Positions 1 through 11,612 of a DNA stretch of 64,000 bases are shown here, piece by piece (position 1 is the stretch's first letter; each line of letters starts with the position of its first letter). Position numbers and translations under genes: made by a program. The stretch is taken from positions 165,562,590 through 165,626,589 of the forward strand of contig CP136062.1 of assembly GCA_032622095.1 (NCBI GenBank), given 5' to 3'. This DNA is from Siphonodentalium dalli (lineage: Eukaryota > Mollusca > Scaphopoda > Gadilida > Siphonodentaliidae). The notes under the pieces were generated by a model. The model ran no database searches. It was given only the letters and a program-made list of their open reading frames with translations, and was not told where the DNA came from.

Positions 1-83
1 GATTGCACGCGAACTATCCTATTTTCGATGTAAACTTCCGGTCTCGTTCGCATACGAGATACCATGCTTACAGTCTAATATTC
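1..83. repeat. Left inverted terminal repeat of the DIRS element
   Basis: Its reverse complement aligns with 3164-3241 at roughly 75-80 percent identity by eye. The element may begin slightly left of the window. Confidence 0.75.
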
Positions 84-131
84 TTTTCGACGATGAGGCG
101 TTAACATCGCTTTCGACTTCGCTCCGCAATT

Positions 132-338
132 ATGACTGAAGCTGACATAGTCATGGTGCGTAATTCACCACATGACTCAGAATTAGACGGAAGTAAAAAG
201 CAGACTCCAAAGAAACGGGTTTCCAAAACCGAGTTACTGGAGCAACAACTGACACATGATATGGCAGCTATTAATAACCAACTGGACATGTTCACATCTT
301 CCGGTATCTTGGACACTCTGAAAAATGTCATTTGTTAA
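132..338 (+). pseudogene. Possible gag-like N-terminus of the DIRS element
   Basis: A 68-residue frame begins at the ATG at 132, just inside the left terminal repeat, where the first DIRS reading frame is expected. It is charged, with a lysine-rich stretch (KKQTPKKR) and a Glu/Gln-rich part that could be a short coiled coil. It stops exactly where the TTAA-flanked MITE is inserted (TTAA 335-338), and the stop uses bases of the target site. I recognise no domain; the assignment rests on position only. Confidence 0.35.
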
Positions 339-667
339 CCCTTTGGCGAGTAGAACGACGTATATGTCGTCTATCGGTTGAGTAGTAGAACGACATATAT
401 GTCGTTTCAGGAAGTGTTATTTTATGTAGACATAACTTCAATAAATCATATGATTTATAAATGATTTGTATAGGACTTATTTTGATTAATATAATGTCCC
501 GAATGTATAAGTGCAAATGATTATGATGACACACGTTAACAAAAAATGCACATGAATTAAAACGAAATATTGGACACTTTTGACCCGAACTTGTTAATAA
601 TTATTGCTATGACGTTAAATTTACTCATGACATCATGTATATGACGTTATAGATACTCTCCAAAGGG
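339..667. mobile_element. TTAA-flanked MITE (piggyBac type)
   Basis: The 329 bp insert is flanked by TTAA at 335-338 and 668-671. Its ends are inverted: CCCTTTGGCGAG at the left and CTCTCCAAAGGG at the right, 11 of 12 positions matching. TTAA duplication plus ends starting CCC is the signature of piggyBac transposition. No coding capacity. Just inside the left end two copies of ACGAC(G/A)TATATGTCGT lie at about 355-410. The MITE splits the DIRS element and is therefore younger. Confidence 0.85.
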
Positions 668-1096
668 TTAAGAACAACAACATGATACTGGCACTACTAG
701 TGTTCACGTGCCTAACTCACCCGGGGAAGACCTGGGGTATGGGGAGGATGACATGAGCATACATTCTCGATGACAGATTTCTGATTCTGAAGATTTGTCA
801 TTATCTCCAGGTTCTGAGGCTAGCAGCATCAGTGATTGTGGTGATGCCTCATACTCGATTGCGAATGAGACCTAATTAAATGTATCTGCTATAGAATTGG
901 TCTCCTTGTCGAGTGGCATTGGGTCATGCAATAATCTTTTCACATCACATCAAACCCACGTTATAGTGGTGGGCTCACGATCACAATGTCATGAGATGAG
1001 TGCCGTTAACGCTTCGTGCGCCAGGGTGGAAATAGTGACCGATGCGTCCCAAACGTGGGACTGGGGTGGTTATATTGGGAATAAAATAGTTTAGGG

Positions 1097-1900
1097 TTGT
1101 TGGTCCTTGATAGTAAAATGACAACACATCAATTTATTAGAAATGAACGCAGTATTCAGGACTTTACTGTATTTTATTCCCCAAGTAAAAAAAGAAGTCA
1201 TTATGATACGTTCCGACAACACTTCCGAGGTCCAATATATCAACAAGCAAGGGGGCTCGGTCTGTCGAATTGTGCTGGCTGGCGTTACAACTCTGGGATG
1301 TATCCCTGGCTCATAATTGCCTTCTACAAGCAGCTCATGTGAAAGGAACTCAGAATGTAATTGCGAACTATATGAGTCGCCATCTTGTATCTCCTCACGA
1401 GTGGGAGTTAGATCGTCAGGTAGCACACAAAATATTTCAAATGTGGGGACACCCCAATCTCGATCTCTGTGCTCAATAGGGAACAAAAAGCACAAAGTTT
1501 TTGTTTATGGAAACCAGATCCGCAATCATGGGTGGTGGCTTCACTTTCGATCAATTGGACCAATCTTTTTCGCATATGCATTCACACAGCTACCATTGAT
1601 TCTCTGAATATTCAATCACATTCGGGAGACAGATTATACCATACATGTAATCCGGTTTGTGCCATTAAGGCCCCGGCGGTATTGGTATGTTCAAATTCTT
1701 CAGTTGATGATAGCACCAGCGTATCAACGTCCGGACATGCCACATCTATTGTATCAGGGTCAGAACTGTCTCCTGGTGCCGAATGTCTCAGATACGGTGT
1801 TTCCAACAGAATTTCAAAACTTACCTGTTGCCTCATGGCGTCCTGGCACGCAACAAGATTAAAATTGGAAATTTCGACGATACAGTCGCCGGATTAACCA
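1097..1900 (+). pseudogene. DIRS RNase H-like region and downstream spacer, frameshifted
   Basis: Three overlapping frames carry one DIRS protein. The frame from 1097 has the start of the RNase H region; another reads DNT-like and YINKQGG-like remnants near 1220-1250; the frame from 1270 has LQLWDV, AAHVKGTQNV and ANYMSR, the usual DIRS pattern for the His/Gly-rich block, followed by WELDRQVAHKIFQMWGHPNL. From about 1500 the frame reads INWTNLFRI and then, in another frame, PDMPHLLYQG and PVASWRPG, which match the Trp-rich spacer before the recombinase of DIRS elements. At least two frameshifts are needed, so no protein is made. Confidence 0.75.
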
Positions 1901-2720
1901 ACAACAGAATGATCATGTTGAAGCAACTTTAATCGATTGTTCTACATTTTTGACTCAACTGTATGCACAGGGTTTTCAATATTTCACAATTGCAGGGTAT
2001 CTGTCAATGTTTTTTTCTTCTATTTTACCACACGTTGTTGGACATATAGTGGGATAACACCATCTAATGATTAGGATGCTAAAGGGTGTTTCCCCCTCAA
2101 ACGTCCTCCATGTCATTCAAAGTTGCCTACATGGAAGTTGTCTCTTCAAGCAGCGCTATTTGAACCATTGCGGGGTGCATCCTTGAAAGTGTTGACCTGG
2201 AAGTGGAAGGCTTGTTTTCTCGTCTCGATTACATCCGACGATGTAGTCATTTGCAGCCCACCAAAGATGTATTACATTCACTCGTAATAGATTGGCAAAA
2301 TAGGATAGACCATCATATCATTCCAAGCAACTGTTTATTCCAAAATATGTTGACAGCAAACTCTTGGATCCTCGTCGCACGGTACGTTACTATCTCAAAG
2401 CGACCAAGGCTTTTCGATCCAAGGGAGAGAAGGAATCTCAATCACTGTGTCTTTCAATCAGATCTCCTCATAAAGGAATTTCAAGTCAAACAATATCAAG
2501 ATGGCTAGTAGAATTCATTCATGTTTGTTATAAAGCAGCCAATCTTGATAAACCAGCTGTTAAAGGTCATTCTACAAGAAGTGTGGGTCCATATTGGGCA
2601 CACTTTAAGGGTGCACCCGTCAATCAAGTTCTGGAAGCTGCTGACTGTCAAGGGAATCGATATTTTCTAAGTTCTATTTGAAGTCACAGGAAGTGAAGAT
2701 CCTTTCTGCGTAAACACTTC
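1901..2720 (+). pseudogene. DIRS tyrosine recombinase, frameshifted
   Basis: The clearest block is at about 2360-2680: LDPRRTVRYYLKATKAF, then PHKGISSQTISRWLVE, then VKGHSTRSVGP and VLEAAD. GHSTRSVG carries the His-x-x-Arg of the tyrosine recombinase active site, and ISSQTISRW followed by HSTRS is characteristic of DIRS recombinases. The nucleophile context FYLK is found at about 2672-2684 but in a different frame, so a frameshift separates it from the rest. The N-terminal half at 1901-2360 is more decayed, with stops, but RLDYIRRCSHLQP is recognisable. The enzyme would have integrated circular DNA copies; this copy cannot. Confidence 0.78.
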
Positions 2721-3001
2721 ACTGACTTTATAATATTGTTATCCTTGTGGTTGACGTTACTCTCTTTCGGCGAGTTGCCAGGAACAGTGTTCCATGAGAG
2801 CTGTTTATATGTTTCACAATTGTATATACGTTCAAGGATGATAGGTACACGATATGTTTTGTCATATAATCAACAGCATTATGGAAGCTGATACATGTGT
2901 AGGAGTGAAGAGTGGGGAGATTGTTATGAAATATTTATTTCTTACCCACCTCCTATTAGCAATACATATTGCTTTGGATAAGTCGTGTTACGACATAAAA
3001 A

Positions 3002-3372
3002 TTATAAATTAGAGAATGAAATGTCTCAAATTATATTTTTATGAGTAACTAAGACTTATTCAAACCAGATACTAACCCACTCTACCTCCCGCTTATGATA
3101 TGGTCAAAAATGGGATGGGTGTGGTTAACACCATCGTTTGGTGTTTCGACGCCGAACGTAGATTAAACTGTAAGCATGGTATCTCACACGAGGACGATAC
3201 CGGGTGTTTACATCGAATATAGGGAAGTTCGGTTGCAAGTCAGAGTTACTTCCCTTGTTAGTCAGGCGATTAAAGTGACACGCTGGATTAAAATCCTCAT
3301 TGTATCTGGTTTGAATAAGTCTTAGTTACTCATAAAACTATAAATGGATATAATTTCATTCTCAAATTTAAT
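3002..3372. repeat. Inverted repeat enclosing the DIRS right end
   Basis: Arms 3002-3070 and 3302-3372 are reverse complements with few mismatches, sharing the core TTTGAATAAGTCTTAGTTAC (in the right arm). About 230 bp lies between them, including the DIRS right terminal repeat. Either the DIRS end landed between the arms of a foldback element, or the arms came from a local inversion. Confidence 0.7.
3164..3241. repeat. Right inverted terminal repeat of the DIRS element
   Basis: Inverted copy of positions 1-83. A 7 bp-stem hairpin (AACACCA, TTGGTGTT) sits just inside at 3127-3146. Confidence 0.75.
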
Positions 3373-3670
3373 ATTTTCTCTGATTATTTACAGAATTTAG
3401 GTATGCGGGCCTGCAGTTCGGGAGAGATTGCTTTTGTGGCCAATCATTCGGGTACTATGGACAGCTCGGCGAAACGTCGTGTAACAAGGCCTGCTATGGG
3501 AACAGCTCACAAAATTGTGGAGCTGGTGATGTCAACAGTATCTATGAAACAGGAATATAACGGACCAGATAAATATATGGACAACTAGAGAAGAGGAAAC
3601 ACATTCACGCCCAGATTACCCCTCAAGTGACAGTAAACAAGTCTGCAAATTGTGTGTCTGTCATTTTCAT

Positions 3671-3756
3671 AATGAGGTCCCCCAGAGGGTGAATTTAACG
3701 ATGCTATCCATCACAGCGGGCTAAAATAAAAAAAATCACACTCTGGGGACCTCATT
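3671..3756. mobile_element. 86 bp foldback MITE, copy a
   Basis: Ends are inverted: AATGAGGTCCCCCAGAGGGT at the left against CACTCTGGGGACCTCATT at the right. A diverged copy of the same unit lies at 3971-4056. Confidence 0.55.
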
Positions 3757-3970
3757 CTGCTTAGACCTCATATTCTGGGTAGTGTCTATATTGTCTCGAA
3801 TCAACAATGTTTTAGTTACTTTTAGCCTTCTCACTGGCCTTCTGAGAAGTTTCTATATCCCCTAATTTGCAGAAGATATGTATAGTCAAGATGACTAATG
3901 GGTGGACATCAACTTCAATTGGGGAAATTCAATCTGATCCTTGGTCTCCCATGGCAGTTGAGGCCTAAGC

Positions 3971-4056
3971 AAAATGGGGTTCCCAGGGGTGAATTTGGTG
4001 ACGCTAGCCTGCTTAGTGGGATAGCGTCACTAAGTTCACTCTCTGTGGACCAAATT
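3971..4056. mobile_element. 86 bp foldback MITE, copy b
   Basis: Same layout as 3671-3756: a TGGGGTTCCCAGGGGTGAAT start, a central GACGCTA / TAGCGTC stem and an end reading CTCTGTGGACCAAATTCTGC. The two copies are about 300 bp apart in the same orientation. Confidence 0.5.
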
Positions 4057-6343
4057 CTGCAAATGACAAACACATTATTTGCATACTTGACAGTAAAGTG
4101 TGATGCATTATGTAACTGTAACTGGCAGTGAAACGGACATTCGTGATGAAATACACCATATATAGACAATAGTCTAACTCTACCGAAAACGAAAATGTGG
4201 AAATGCTTCTCTCAAATATTGTTTATCTCTCACCTGCAGTTTAGAGATTCGGATCGTGAAAAAATAATTTGGAGTCAGAGAGTGATATGTGAGATTAGGT
4301 CATTTATATTTATCTCCATATATGGACTGAAATATCGCATGCTTTGTCGCGACGCACACGCTTTGTCGCATCTTGCCCCTCCATCGTTCGACGGAAAACA
4401 AGAAATTTTGCATATTTTTTTTCGCGCGACAGAAGCGGCATTATAAAGCAGCCTCAATGGTATTTCATACTATCCACATAACAACTCGCTCAAGGTTAGT
4501 CGTGAATTGTCTGAGTTTTTTCTAGGACTGCACACTTCGTTGATGACATGTGTGTTAAAATTTCGTTTTAAGTCTGATGAGAATTAGAATGGGGATAACA
4601 GTTTGGTGTTTTGTGATTTCGGAAAGGGACAGGGCGAATATATATATAATGTGGCAAATACCCATTAATCGGACCGGCTCCGCCGACGTCAATTGACTAA
4701 AATAAATTGGCTAATTGATGAGACCTCCCCCTCTCGCCACATCCCTGAGTCAAGGTAACCAATATACACATACCATCAAGAAAAATCCAACCGGTAGACA
4801 AGGGTAAACTAAAAACGATTATATTTTTTTGTATGCGAAAAGCCATGCAGCCTGTAATTCAACCAAATTTTCACATCTGACATTTTTAATAAAATTGGTT
4901 TAGACACTAGAATTCTTAACTTAACTTAAAACTTAACTCCCTATTTCGGGTGGTGTGACACGCCCTCATTTGGGACCACAGCAGCCGTCGCCACACCCCT
5001 GCATTAAACTCTATAGAGTTGGAGTAATACCCACCGGGTCCCAATTAACATCGTATATATAGGCCCCTGTATCAGGCCCAATGAAAATTTCTAAGATAAT
5101 TGGTTTGACTACAATTTCATATACATCTGGGAGCTTGAGAGAGAAATGTTGCATGTTTCGTCACGTGACGGAAACCGTCACAGTGAGATTTCGGAGGATT
5201 GTCGTGCTACGAAAGCGATATAATCAATACAATGTTGCGGACAACCAGAAATTTTGTCGGGCGACATTAGGAAGTGACACCAAGTAATTTCATACATTTG
5301 TATCAGCCCCTGACACCAGTCCTGACAAGATACACAAACCCAAACCAAGTATGATGTTTCGTAGAACGCACACTATTCCAGTGACAGAGCCGTCACACTC
5401 TTACTTTATCATGACATCAGCCAAGGACGACGTTCATATATTTATTTGGAGCAAGAATAAACCGAAAGGACTCTAATGAAAGGAGAATTATATTCAAGGT
5501 ATGTCACATTCACATGCAGAAAATCAGCAAAATAAGACGTATATATACATAATTATACCACACCAACTGTCAAAACCCTACTGGATTCTAGAAATCGATA
5601 ATTGTAACAAAAATATCATCAGATCTGTCTTATTGGCAATAATATTCCCTTTCATTTGACATATAACTCGGGAAAATTGAATCAAAGTCGAGATATCCTA
5701 TCAGAATCTAGCGAAATCTACCGAATAAATCCGGTCGTCAATCTGCATGTCCGTTCACAGGCCTTTGACCTAGTTATAAAATCAATATTTTCGAGCAATA
5801 ATTTGTCACGAACGTGCACTTGAACACGATGATATAACCTGTAAATGCTCATATATGTTTCACAAGGGATTCCTTTACACTGGTATAGTGTATATTGGTA
5901 TTTTAGTAATTTTCACCAGGGGCCTGTGCTCCATACAACACAAGGCTTAATTATTCTGTATTCTTAACATTTAATTTGTTGTGATATACCACGGTTTCGT
6001 CGAAATGTTTGCGTGCAAGGAATTGACCTGATGTTTGTGTTAAAGATCCACAGTTTGACACCCCTAAATTTCAATTTAATCGGCTTTTGGGGTAAAATAT
6101 CTTTGTTTTGAGTCGCCTTTCAAACCTCAATGCTATTATATTTCGACTTATATTTCGAAATATGTTGATTTTATCCACCTCGTATTTATGTCAACCTAGC
6201 CAAAACTCTCTCTATATATAGACACATATTCGGAGATGTGCGTTTTCCGAATTTCACACAAGGACAGTGTTCGAATTGGCTTCGAATTCGGTGATCGGAA
6301 ATGTATTTTTCGAAATAAAAGACGACAGAAACAAAATCGTTAG
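4057..6343. other. No gene recognised
   Basis: AT-rich sequence with only short, random-looking reading frames. I found no exon-like frame with splice borders, no RNA gene and no strong repeat structure. Confidence 0.5.
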
Positions 6344-6780
6344 TATGTGTGACCCGCCATATCAAATCCAGTCGTAAGTCGGGATTTTTTTTTACCCTGT
6401 GCCAATGCATTCTCTTATATATGAGAGAATGCATTGGCCTAACAATTTTTTACAATTTTAATAATTTTTTCTTGTATTCTTTAACAATTTTATAATTTCA
6501 CCCATACAGAGCCCCAGACAAACATGAGCAGACGACACTCTTCTATATGCTTCTATATATGTGTGGGGCTCCCTGCAGGGTAATGGATGTTTTTTTATTT
6601 TATGTCCTAAAAATTGTAAGAAACATTTATTTAAAAAAAATGATAAAAAATTGTTAGGCCAATGCATTCTCTTATATATGCGAGGCGACCTATGGTCGAC
6701 TCGCATATATAAGAGAATGCATTGGCACAGGGTAAACAAAATCTCGACTTACGACTGGATTTGATATGGTGGGTCACATA
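6344..6780. mobile_element. MITE with long inverted ends and internal hairpins, copy 1
   Basis: The outer ends are inverted repeats: TATGTGTGACCCGCCATATC at the left matches the complement of ATATGGTGGGTCACATA at the right, and the similarity continues about 100 bp inward through GTCGTAAGTCGGGATTTT and CCCTGTGCCAATGCATTCTC. The left side has a short hairpin (6401-6438) and the right side a full 72 bp hairpin (6657-6728). The unique core at about 6500-6600 recurs in reverse orientation in the copy at 54747-55140. No coding capacity. Confidence 0.78.
6657..6728. repeat. 72 bp near-perfect palindrome, family 'CCAATGCATTCTC'
   Basis: Arms read CCAATGCATTCTCTTATATA and its complement, around a centre of GCGAGGCGACC, TAT and GGTCGACTCGC. 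The same hairpin recurs at 41975-42043, 42122-42192 and 55017-55087, and in shortened form at 6401-6438. Confidence 0.85.
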
Positions 6781-6789
6781 TGACTTGTT

Positions 6790-8080
6790 TGGCAACTATG
6801 ATACCGCGAGGTCCCGATTCTTGATACGGTTGAGAGTATTTATTAGTAATAATCTAGTTTTGATAAGCGACCTTTGAAGAAATACTGTAACTGGATGATA
6901 CAGAACCCTCTAATCAAACTTTGGATCTTTAAGTTTTCAGATCAGATCACCTGTTTGGCTAAAATTGTAATCTTTGGTATAAGTATTAAGTAATAAACAT
7001 TTTCTCTTGTCCACCAAATGTGTATTCTCTCCTATATGTATACGGTATTGTAAGAATATCCATGTAAGTGTATCTCGCACATTCTTACCCCATTAGCCGA
7101 TGTTGTCTGCTCATGATATACTGCAAACGACATACAATCTATTTAACACGAAAAGAAGATACATGCATCAGATCCCCCATGAACTATTTTACAAGATTTA
7201 ATCACGTATATTTGGAAAGTATTATATATTTAATATATATATTTATAACACAATTAGCCTCTAAATTCGCTCTCACGATTTAGCAAGACACACGTTTATT
7301 ACCGGCACGCGCAGTGACGCAAGAGCTTAGAGCAATTATATCATTGGCAACACCAGCACTTTAGTATTATGCTGAAAGTCCAGTACATTTGTGGCTTTCC
7401 CTCAAACTATTTGCAACAAACGTTTCTCATTGGGAATAAGTACATTAGCCAATTAAAAGCAACATGCTAAAATAAAAAAAAATTAAAAAGAAAGGCGAAA
7501 TTTTCAAAATTTTTGAATTTTGTGAAATAAATGTTCAAAATTTGGTAAAATACTCAATTTATGACTTTTCAACAATGTTTATAAAAAAAATAATATTCAC
7601 AAGGCCTTCCATTTTGTAAAGTGCGTAGACAATCCTGAATACAGAACAGAAAACTTTTCCCAGATATGTTCAGTATTTTTCGGGTTGGGAGTTTATCTAA
7701 TTTCACAGCCGCAATTTCTCAAAATTAGCTAAAATTCATTTTGTGTGGTCTTGTATTTTGGAAACTAAAGAAAAATGAAGGGATCTCTTGTTGTTTTATC
7801 AATGTCGTCTCTAGATTGTGCACAAACAAAATTCATTTCCTTATGCATATATGATTGAGAAGACAAAAATAAAAATATTTATTCTTCCATGTCTTCCATT
7901 ACATGGGCAGACAAATTTGCCTGTGATCGAGAACCGGCGTGATGAAATAGGATATTTGAGGTCATACAACTCAATAAATATAAATCCATATTCCCTTCAT
8001 TTCTCATAACAACTTAAGTATACATGGTTAAAGACACTGTGAAGGAATTTCCAAAATCAATCTGTAGAAAATCAATTTAT
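6790..8080. other. No gene; old repeat similarity
   Basis: 7281-7370 resembles 45170-45260 (shared GACACACG, ATTA, GGCACGC and CAGTGACG blocks), and 7470-7580 resembles 21170-21245, so parts are old interspersed repeats. No coding frame worth naming. Confidence 0.4.
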
Positions 8081-8081
8081 G

Positions 8082-9362
8082 GCCCAATGAATCACCAGTA
8101 TTAACTTTGTTTTCTAAAAATGTGATTTAGGGGCGCTTTTGTCCATTTTAAAAGGTTTTTGTGCATAAATAGTAAAATCAATATTCGTTTACCATAAAAC
8201 TCTTAGTGTTGAAATAATAATAGCTTTACATTGGATATGTCAATGAATGTCACTGGGTTTCACTCGAGTTTCTGGAAACTGACTCCAAATTTGAATATCT
8301 GAAAAAATGGGGTAGGGGAAACCATAGTGACAAAATCTCAGAAAACATGGAACTTATTACATAAAACATTACTACAAACATTCTTTCATACAGAGTTTAC
8401 TGCTTCCTGATCTGATGTTCATATTCAGAGCTACAATCCTTTGTGTTGCCAATCGATGGCGAATTATTATTTCGGGATTGTACTATATGACATGCCCATT
8501 AAGTTCTAAATATACCTCCACTAAAGTACTGATGAAACAATCTACACAAACTGGAATAAAACAACCTTTGTCTGCAATGACTAGAATCTGGAATGACAAG
8601 ATTATAGCCTTTTGTGATTACACCTACCCCATTATCAACGTTCAAATTTGGAGTCAGTTTCTTGAAAAATAAAGTTAAATTCAGTAACTGTTGATTGGCT
8701 TAAAGGTACGGGAGGTCTTGGCGGTGGGTATGCTGTGAAAATATTTCCACCGGTCAAAAACCGCCACAAACAGAAAGAATATTAAAAGTTAGACAGACCT
8801 TGTCCGTATACAAATAAGAAATATTGGATAAACAGTATGCTATTGTCATATGTTTGACCATTGCTATGTAAACAAAAGCATAAAAAGTTACTTTCCTAGT
8901 GTTTGTTTATATTATGATGGTAAACATAAAGAGCGTTCTTTGTTGCTGAATTCCTGATATGGAACTAATAAAGAGCGTTTATATCATTTGTGTGTGATTA
9001 GCCAGTAACACTGTGTTGTCTTCTGTAACACAATCAGACTCTTGCTCAGGTAAAATATAGTAGGTCTTTATGATAGCATGCTGTTTACGCGATGGTCATG
9101 GTATATATGAACGAAACTGTATGCGTTTTAATGTTTTTTTGTTTACGGTGATTGGAACAAATATGAATATTTTCGACAACTAAGGCCTCCCGTGGTATTT
9201 TAGGAGGAACGTTCAAATGATTATACACATTAAACACTAATTGTGTTCATTGTTTTTCACTATTTGTGCACAGAAATATCTTTTAAAATGGACAAAACAT
9301 CCAAAAACAGTCCAATATGGCATTTCTTGGAAAATATTCAATACTAAGGATTCATAAGGCCA
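8082..9362. mobile_element. Foldback element with nested inverted repeats
   Basis: Outer arms at about 8085-8185 and 9256-9358 are reverse complements (shared TTTTGTCCATTTTAAAAG and TTGTGCA(T/C)AAATAGT). Inside, 8262-8330 and 8590-8672 form a second inverted pair sharing GAAACTGACTCCAAATTTGA. A third, short pair (ACGGGAGG(T/C)CTT) lies near 8709 and 9190. No reading frame of note, so this is probably a non-autonomous element or several nested ones. Confidence 0.6.
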
Positions 9363-9369
9363 CAAGCAC

Positions 9370-10270
9370 TATGCTGCATGACCACACAAATCATTATAAT
9401 TAGACGCCACACGGGCGGTTCGGGTTGTTCGCTTCATTGGCGGCGAACATATAATCGGCGATGATGACATATCGAGGGTTAATTGCCAGGATATGTTGGG
9501 CAATATTCCTTATTACTTCGCGAATCTATAGTCGACATTAGTTCCGCTATACGATTGTGACAATTAATATCGAAATTGTGGAAATTAAGGGGTTAATACT
9601 TACGCGCGGTCGCAGCCCCCCCCCCAATTGGACGGAGAAAATAAAGAATTGAATTGATGGGTTTTCGTGTGCTTCATCGCGACAAACATTGTGATGTCGC
9701 CATTTCGAGTGCTAATTGCCTGGCATGGCTTTGGTGGGCGATTCCCACTTGTTTCATTTATTATTGTAAATATGTTATGAATATATACAGTCTATACAAT
9801 GTAAAATGTTATAAGACTGAATAAAAAGTTGAAGTTGAAGTATGCGAATATAGTCGATGGTATAGTTTCGCTACATATATCCGTGGATTTATTCGTGGTA
9901 CGATGGCGACATGGGGGGGGGGGGGGGGGGTCTGGACAGTCTGTCATGTAATGTCAATCTTGTATGCAGATACCATATTGAAATTCTGGAAAGTAGGGGT
10001 TAATATCGCCACACATCTGTGTATCTGCGGCCCCAAACACTGCGTATAGAGGTTTCATGAAACCCCACACTGTTCTGGTCTCTAAAATCCCGCATAAAAA
10101 CAATGCGTGGGTCCGGGCTGATTCGAATCCTAGCAGCTTGGTGTGGTTTTTATTCACGACACACTGTCAATATATTTGGGCTGGTATTCTGCGATTCAGG
10201 GCTGGATTAATACGATTCCATATATGATAACAAAGAACAGTAATATTACTTTCGGGCTAACATTTACTCC
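9370..10270. repeat. Diverged direct repeat with homopolymer G tracts
   Basis: Blocks around 9560-9620 and 9970-10030 share GAAATT(G/C)TGGAAA and AGGGGTTAATA, and both are followed by a cytosine-rich or GC-rich stretch. A run of about 17 G lies at 9914-9930. No gene seen. Confidence 0.4.
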
Positions 10271-10379
10271 ATAATGTCCATTTATTGGCACAGTCGAAAT
10301 CTATTGGCACAGGGTAAACGCAAAATCACGTATTAAATATCCCACCTATCGGGGGAAATTAATAGATGGTGGCTTGGAG

Positions 10380-10480
10380 TTGACTACGCGGGTATAGTGC
10401 CCAGTGGGTCGTGTATACAGTTCACGACGCGAAGCGGACTTACTATATACCCGCGCCACTGGGTGCTATATATTCGACGT
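10380..10480. repeat. Imperfect palindrome
   Basis: GCGGGTATAG, GTGCCCAGTGGG and TTCACGACGC find partners in CTATATACCCGC, GCCACTGGGTGC and GTCGTG, but the order is shuffled, so the stem is composite. Confidence 0.4.
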
Positions 10481-10929
10481 ATATATTCTCTATTCAAAAA
10501 CAACGTCCACGATTCGACAATAATAACAATGATAATTAAATTGTGGGTAGTACATTCCATTCAATAAACCCATTCTATAAATTGTGATATTAAACGTTCG
10601 TTTAATAACAGGAAATAGTGCCAGGTGACCTTTGACTTCCGGTTTGTGGTCCGTTAACATTCCATAAGCTACGTCTCAAAATACTATAGCTTCCAATATT
10701 TTTCCAACAAACTATTTTGAATGAAGAGTTTGAAAAATTATATCATTAAAAATTCGCCAATATATGCACCAAAGAGTCTTTATTTATCTTGGACTATTTC
10801 TTTACGCGGTAAACAACGAATAGTTACGTGAAACGTCATCGCATGTCTTATAGAAGCCGATGTTAGTTTCGCGTCCCATTTGTTGATTTAAGTATGTTTT
10901 GTCGATGTTTTGGATCATGTAATAAATAG

Positions 10930-11076
10930 AATCTACAACTCGTCCCCAGTTTATAGCGAAAATTACAAAACTCGTCCAGTAAATTAGGTCTGGACCTCGC
11001 CAAAGGCTCGGCCCAGACCTAATTTACTGGACTCGTTTTGTAAATCCCGCTATAAACTGGGGACTCGTTGTAGATC
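10930..11076. repeat. Nested palindrome P1 with direct ACTCG breaks
   Basis: About 147 bp folds into one hairpin. Symmetric stems are interrupted by ACTCG at 10938-10942 and 10970-10974 on the left and at 11031-11035 and 11063-11067 on the right. All four have the same orientation, so they break the stem. The centre is CTCGCCAAAGGCTCG (10996-11010). ATCCTCTATATAA follows directly at 11073. Confidence 0.88.
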
Positions 11077-11542
11077 CTCTATATAACATACATATGAATT
11101 ACAGTATAGATATGATATATACAGTAGTTAAGCTCCAGTTCAGGAGCTTACTGTTGCGCCGCACATTAACTGAATCCGGCGCCATTTATTTTCATCTCGC
11201 AACTTGATGATGACCGTGCGCATGTAAATGTGTTGTCTCTAGTTTCTTGCCTTATCATGTAGTGTTTCTCCTTATTTGTTTTAATTAATTAAAATTATTT
11301 TTGGTATTTTTTTTCTTTACTTAATTCTGTTTTGTATGTCAATTTTGTTTGTGTGCCACTTTTTGTATTTATTACTTCATTGGGGGTTTTTGTTTTTGTT
11401 TTTGTTTTTCTTCTTTCGAATTAACATCTCCTTTTTTCTCGCTCCTTTATATGTTTGATAAGAGTTAGATTATTTTGTATATTATCATGTAACTATGTTA
11501 GTTTATTGTGTTCGATTCTGAAACTCTTCATGTATGGAGGAA

Positions 11543-11544
<2 letters not shown>

Positions 11545-11612
<68 letters not shown>
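11545..11612. repeat. (TA)n microsatellite
   Basis: About 65 bp of nearly pure TA dinucleotides immediately before the 3.19 kb repeat. Confidence 0.9.

Larger units (their letters stand above)
1..3241 (+). mobile_element. Decayed DIRS-type tyrosine-recombinase retroelement
   Basis: The ends are inverted copies of each other: about 1-83 matches the reverse complement of about 3164-3241, sharing the core CTGTAAGCATGGTATCTC and a stretch reading TTTACATCGAA. Inverted terminal repeats are typical of DIRS elements. Between them lie, in order, a short gag-like frame, an RNase H-like stretch, a spacer and a tyrosine recombinase domain, all on the plus strand. This is the DIRS gene order. Reading frames are broken many times, so the copy is dead. 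The reverse transcriptase palm is missing or unrecognisable, and only about 3.2 kb remains where complete DIRS elements are usually 5-6 kb. A MITE is inserted at 339-667. Confidence 0.82.

Noticed and set aside
10095-10145. tRNA or tRNA-derived SINE, from GATTCGAATCC resembling a B box
   Set aside because: No A box at the right distance and no cloverleaf could be drawn on either strand; GATTCGAATC is self-complementary and may occur by chance.
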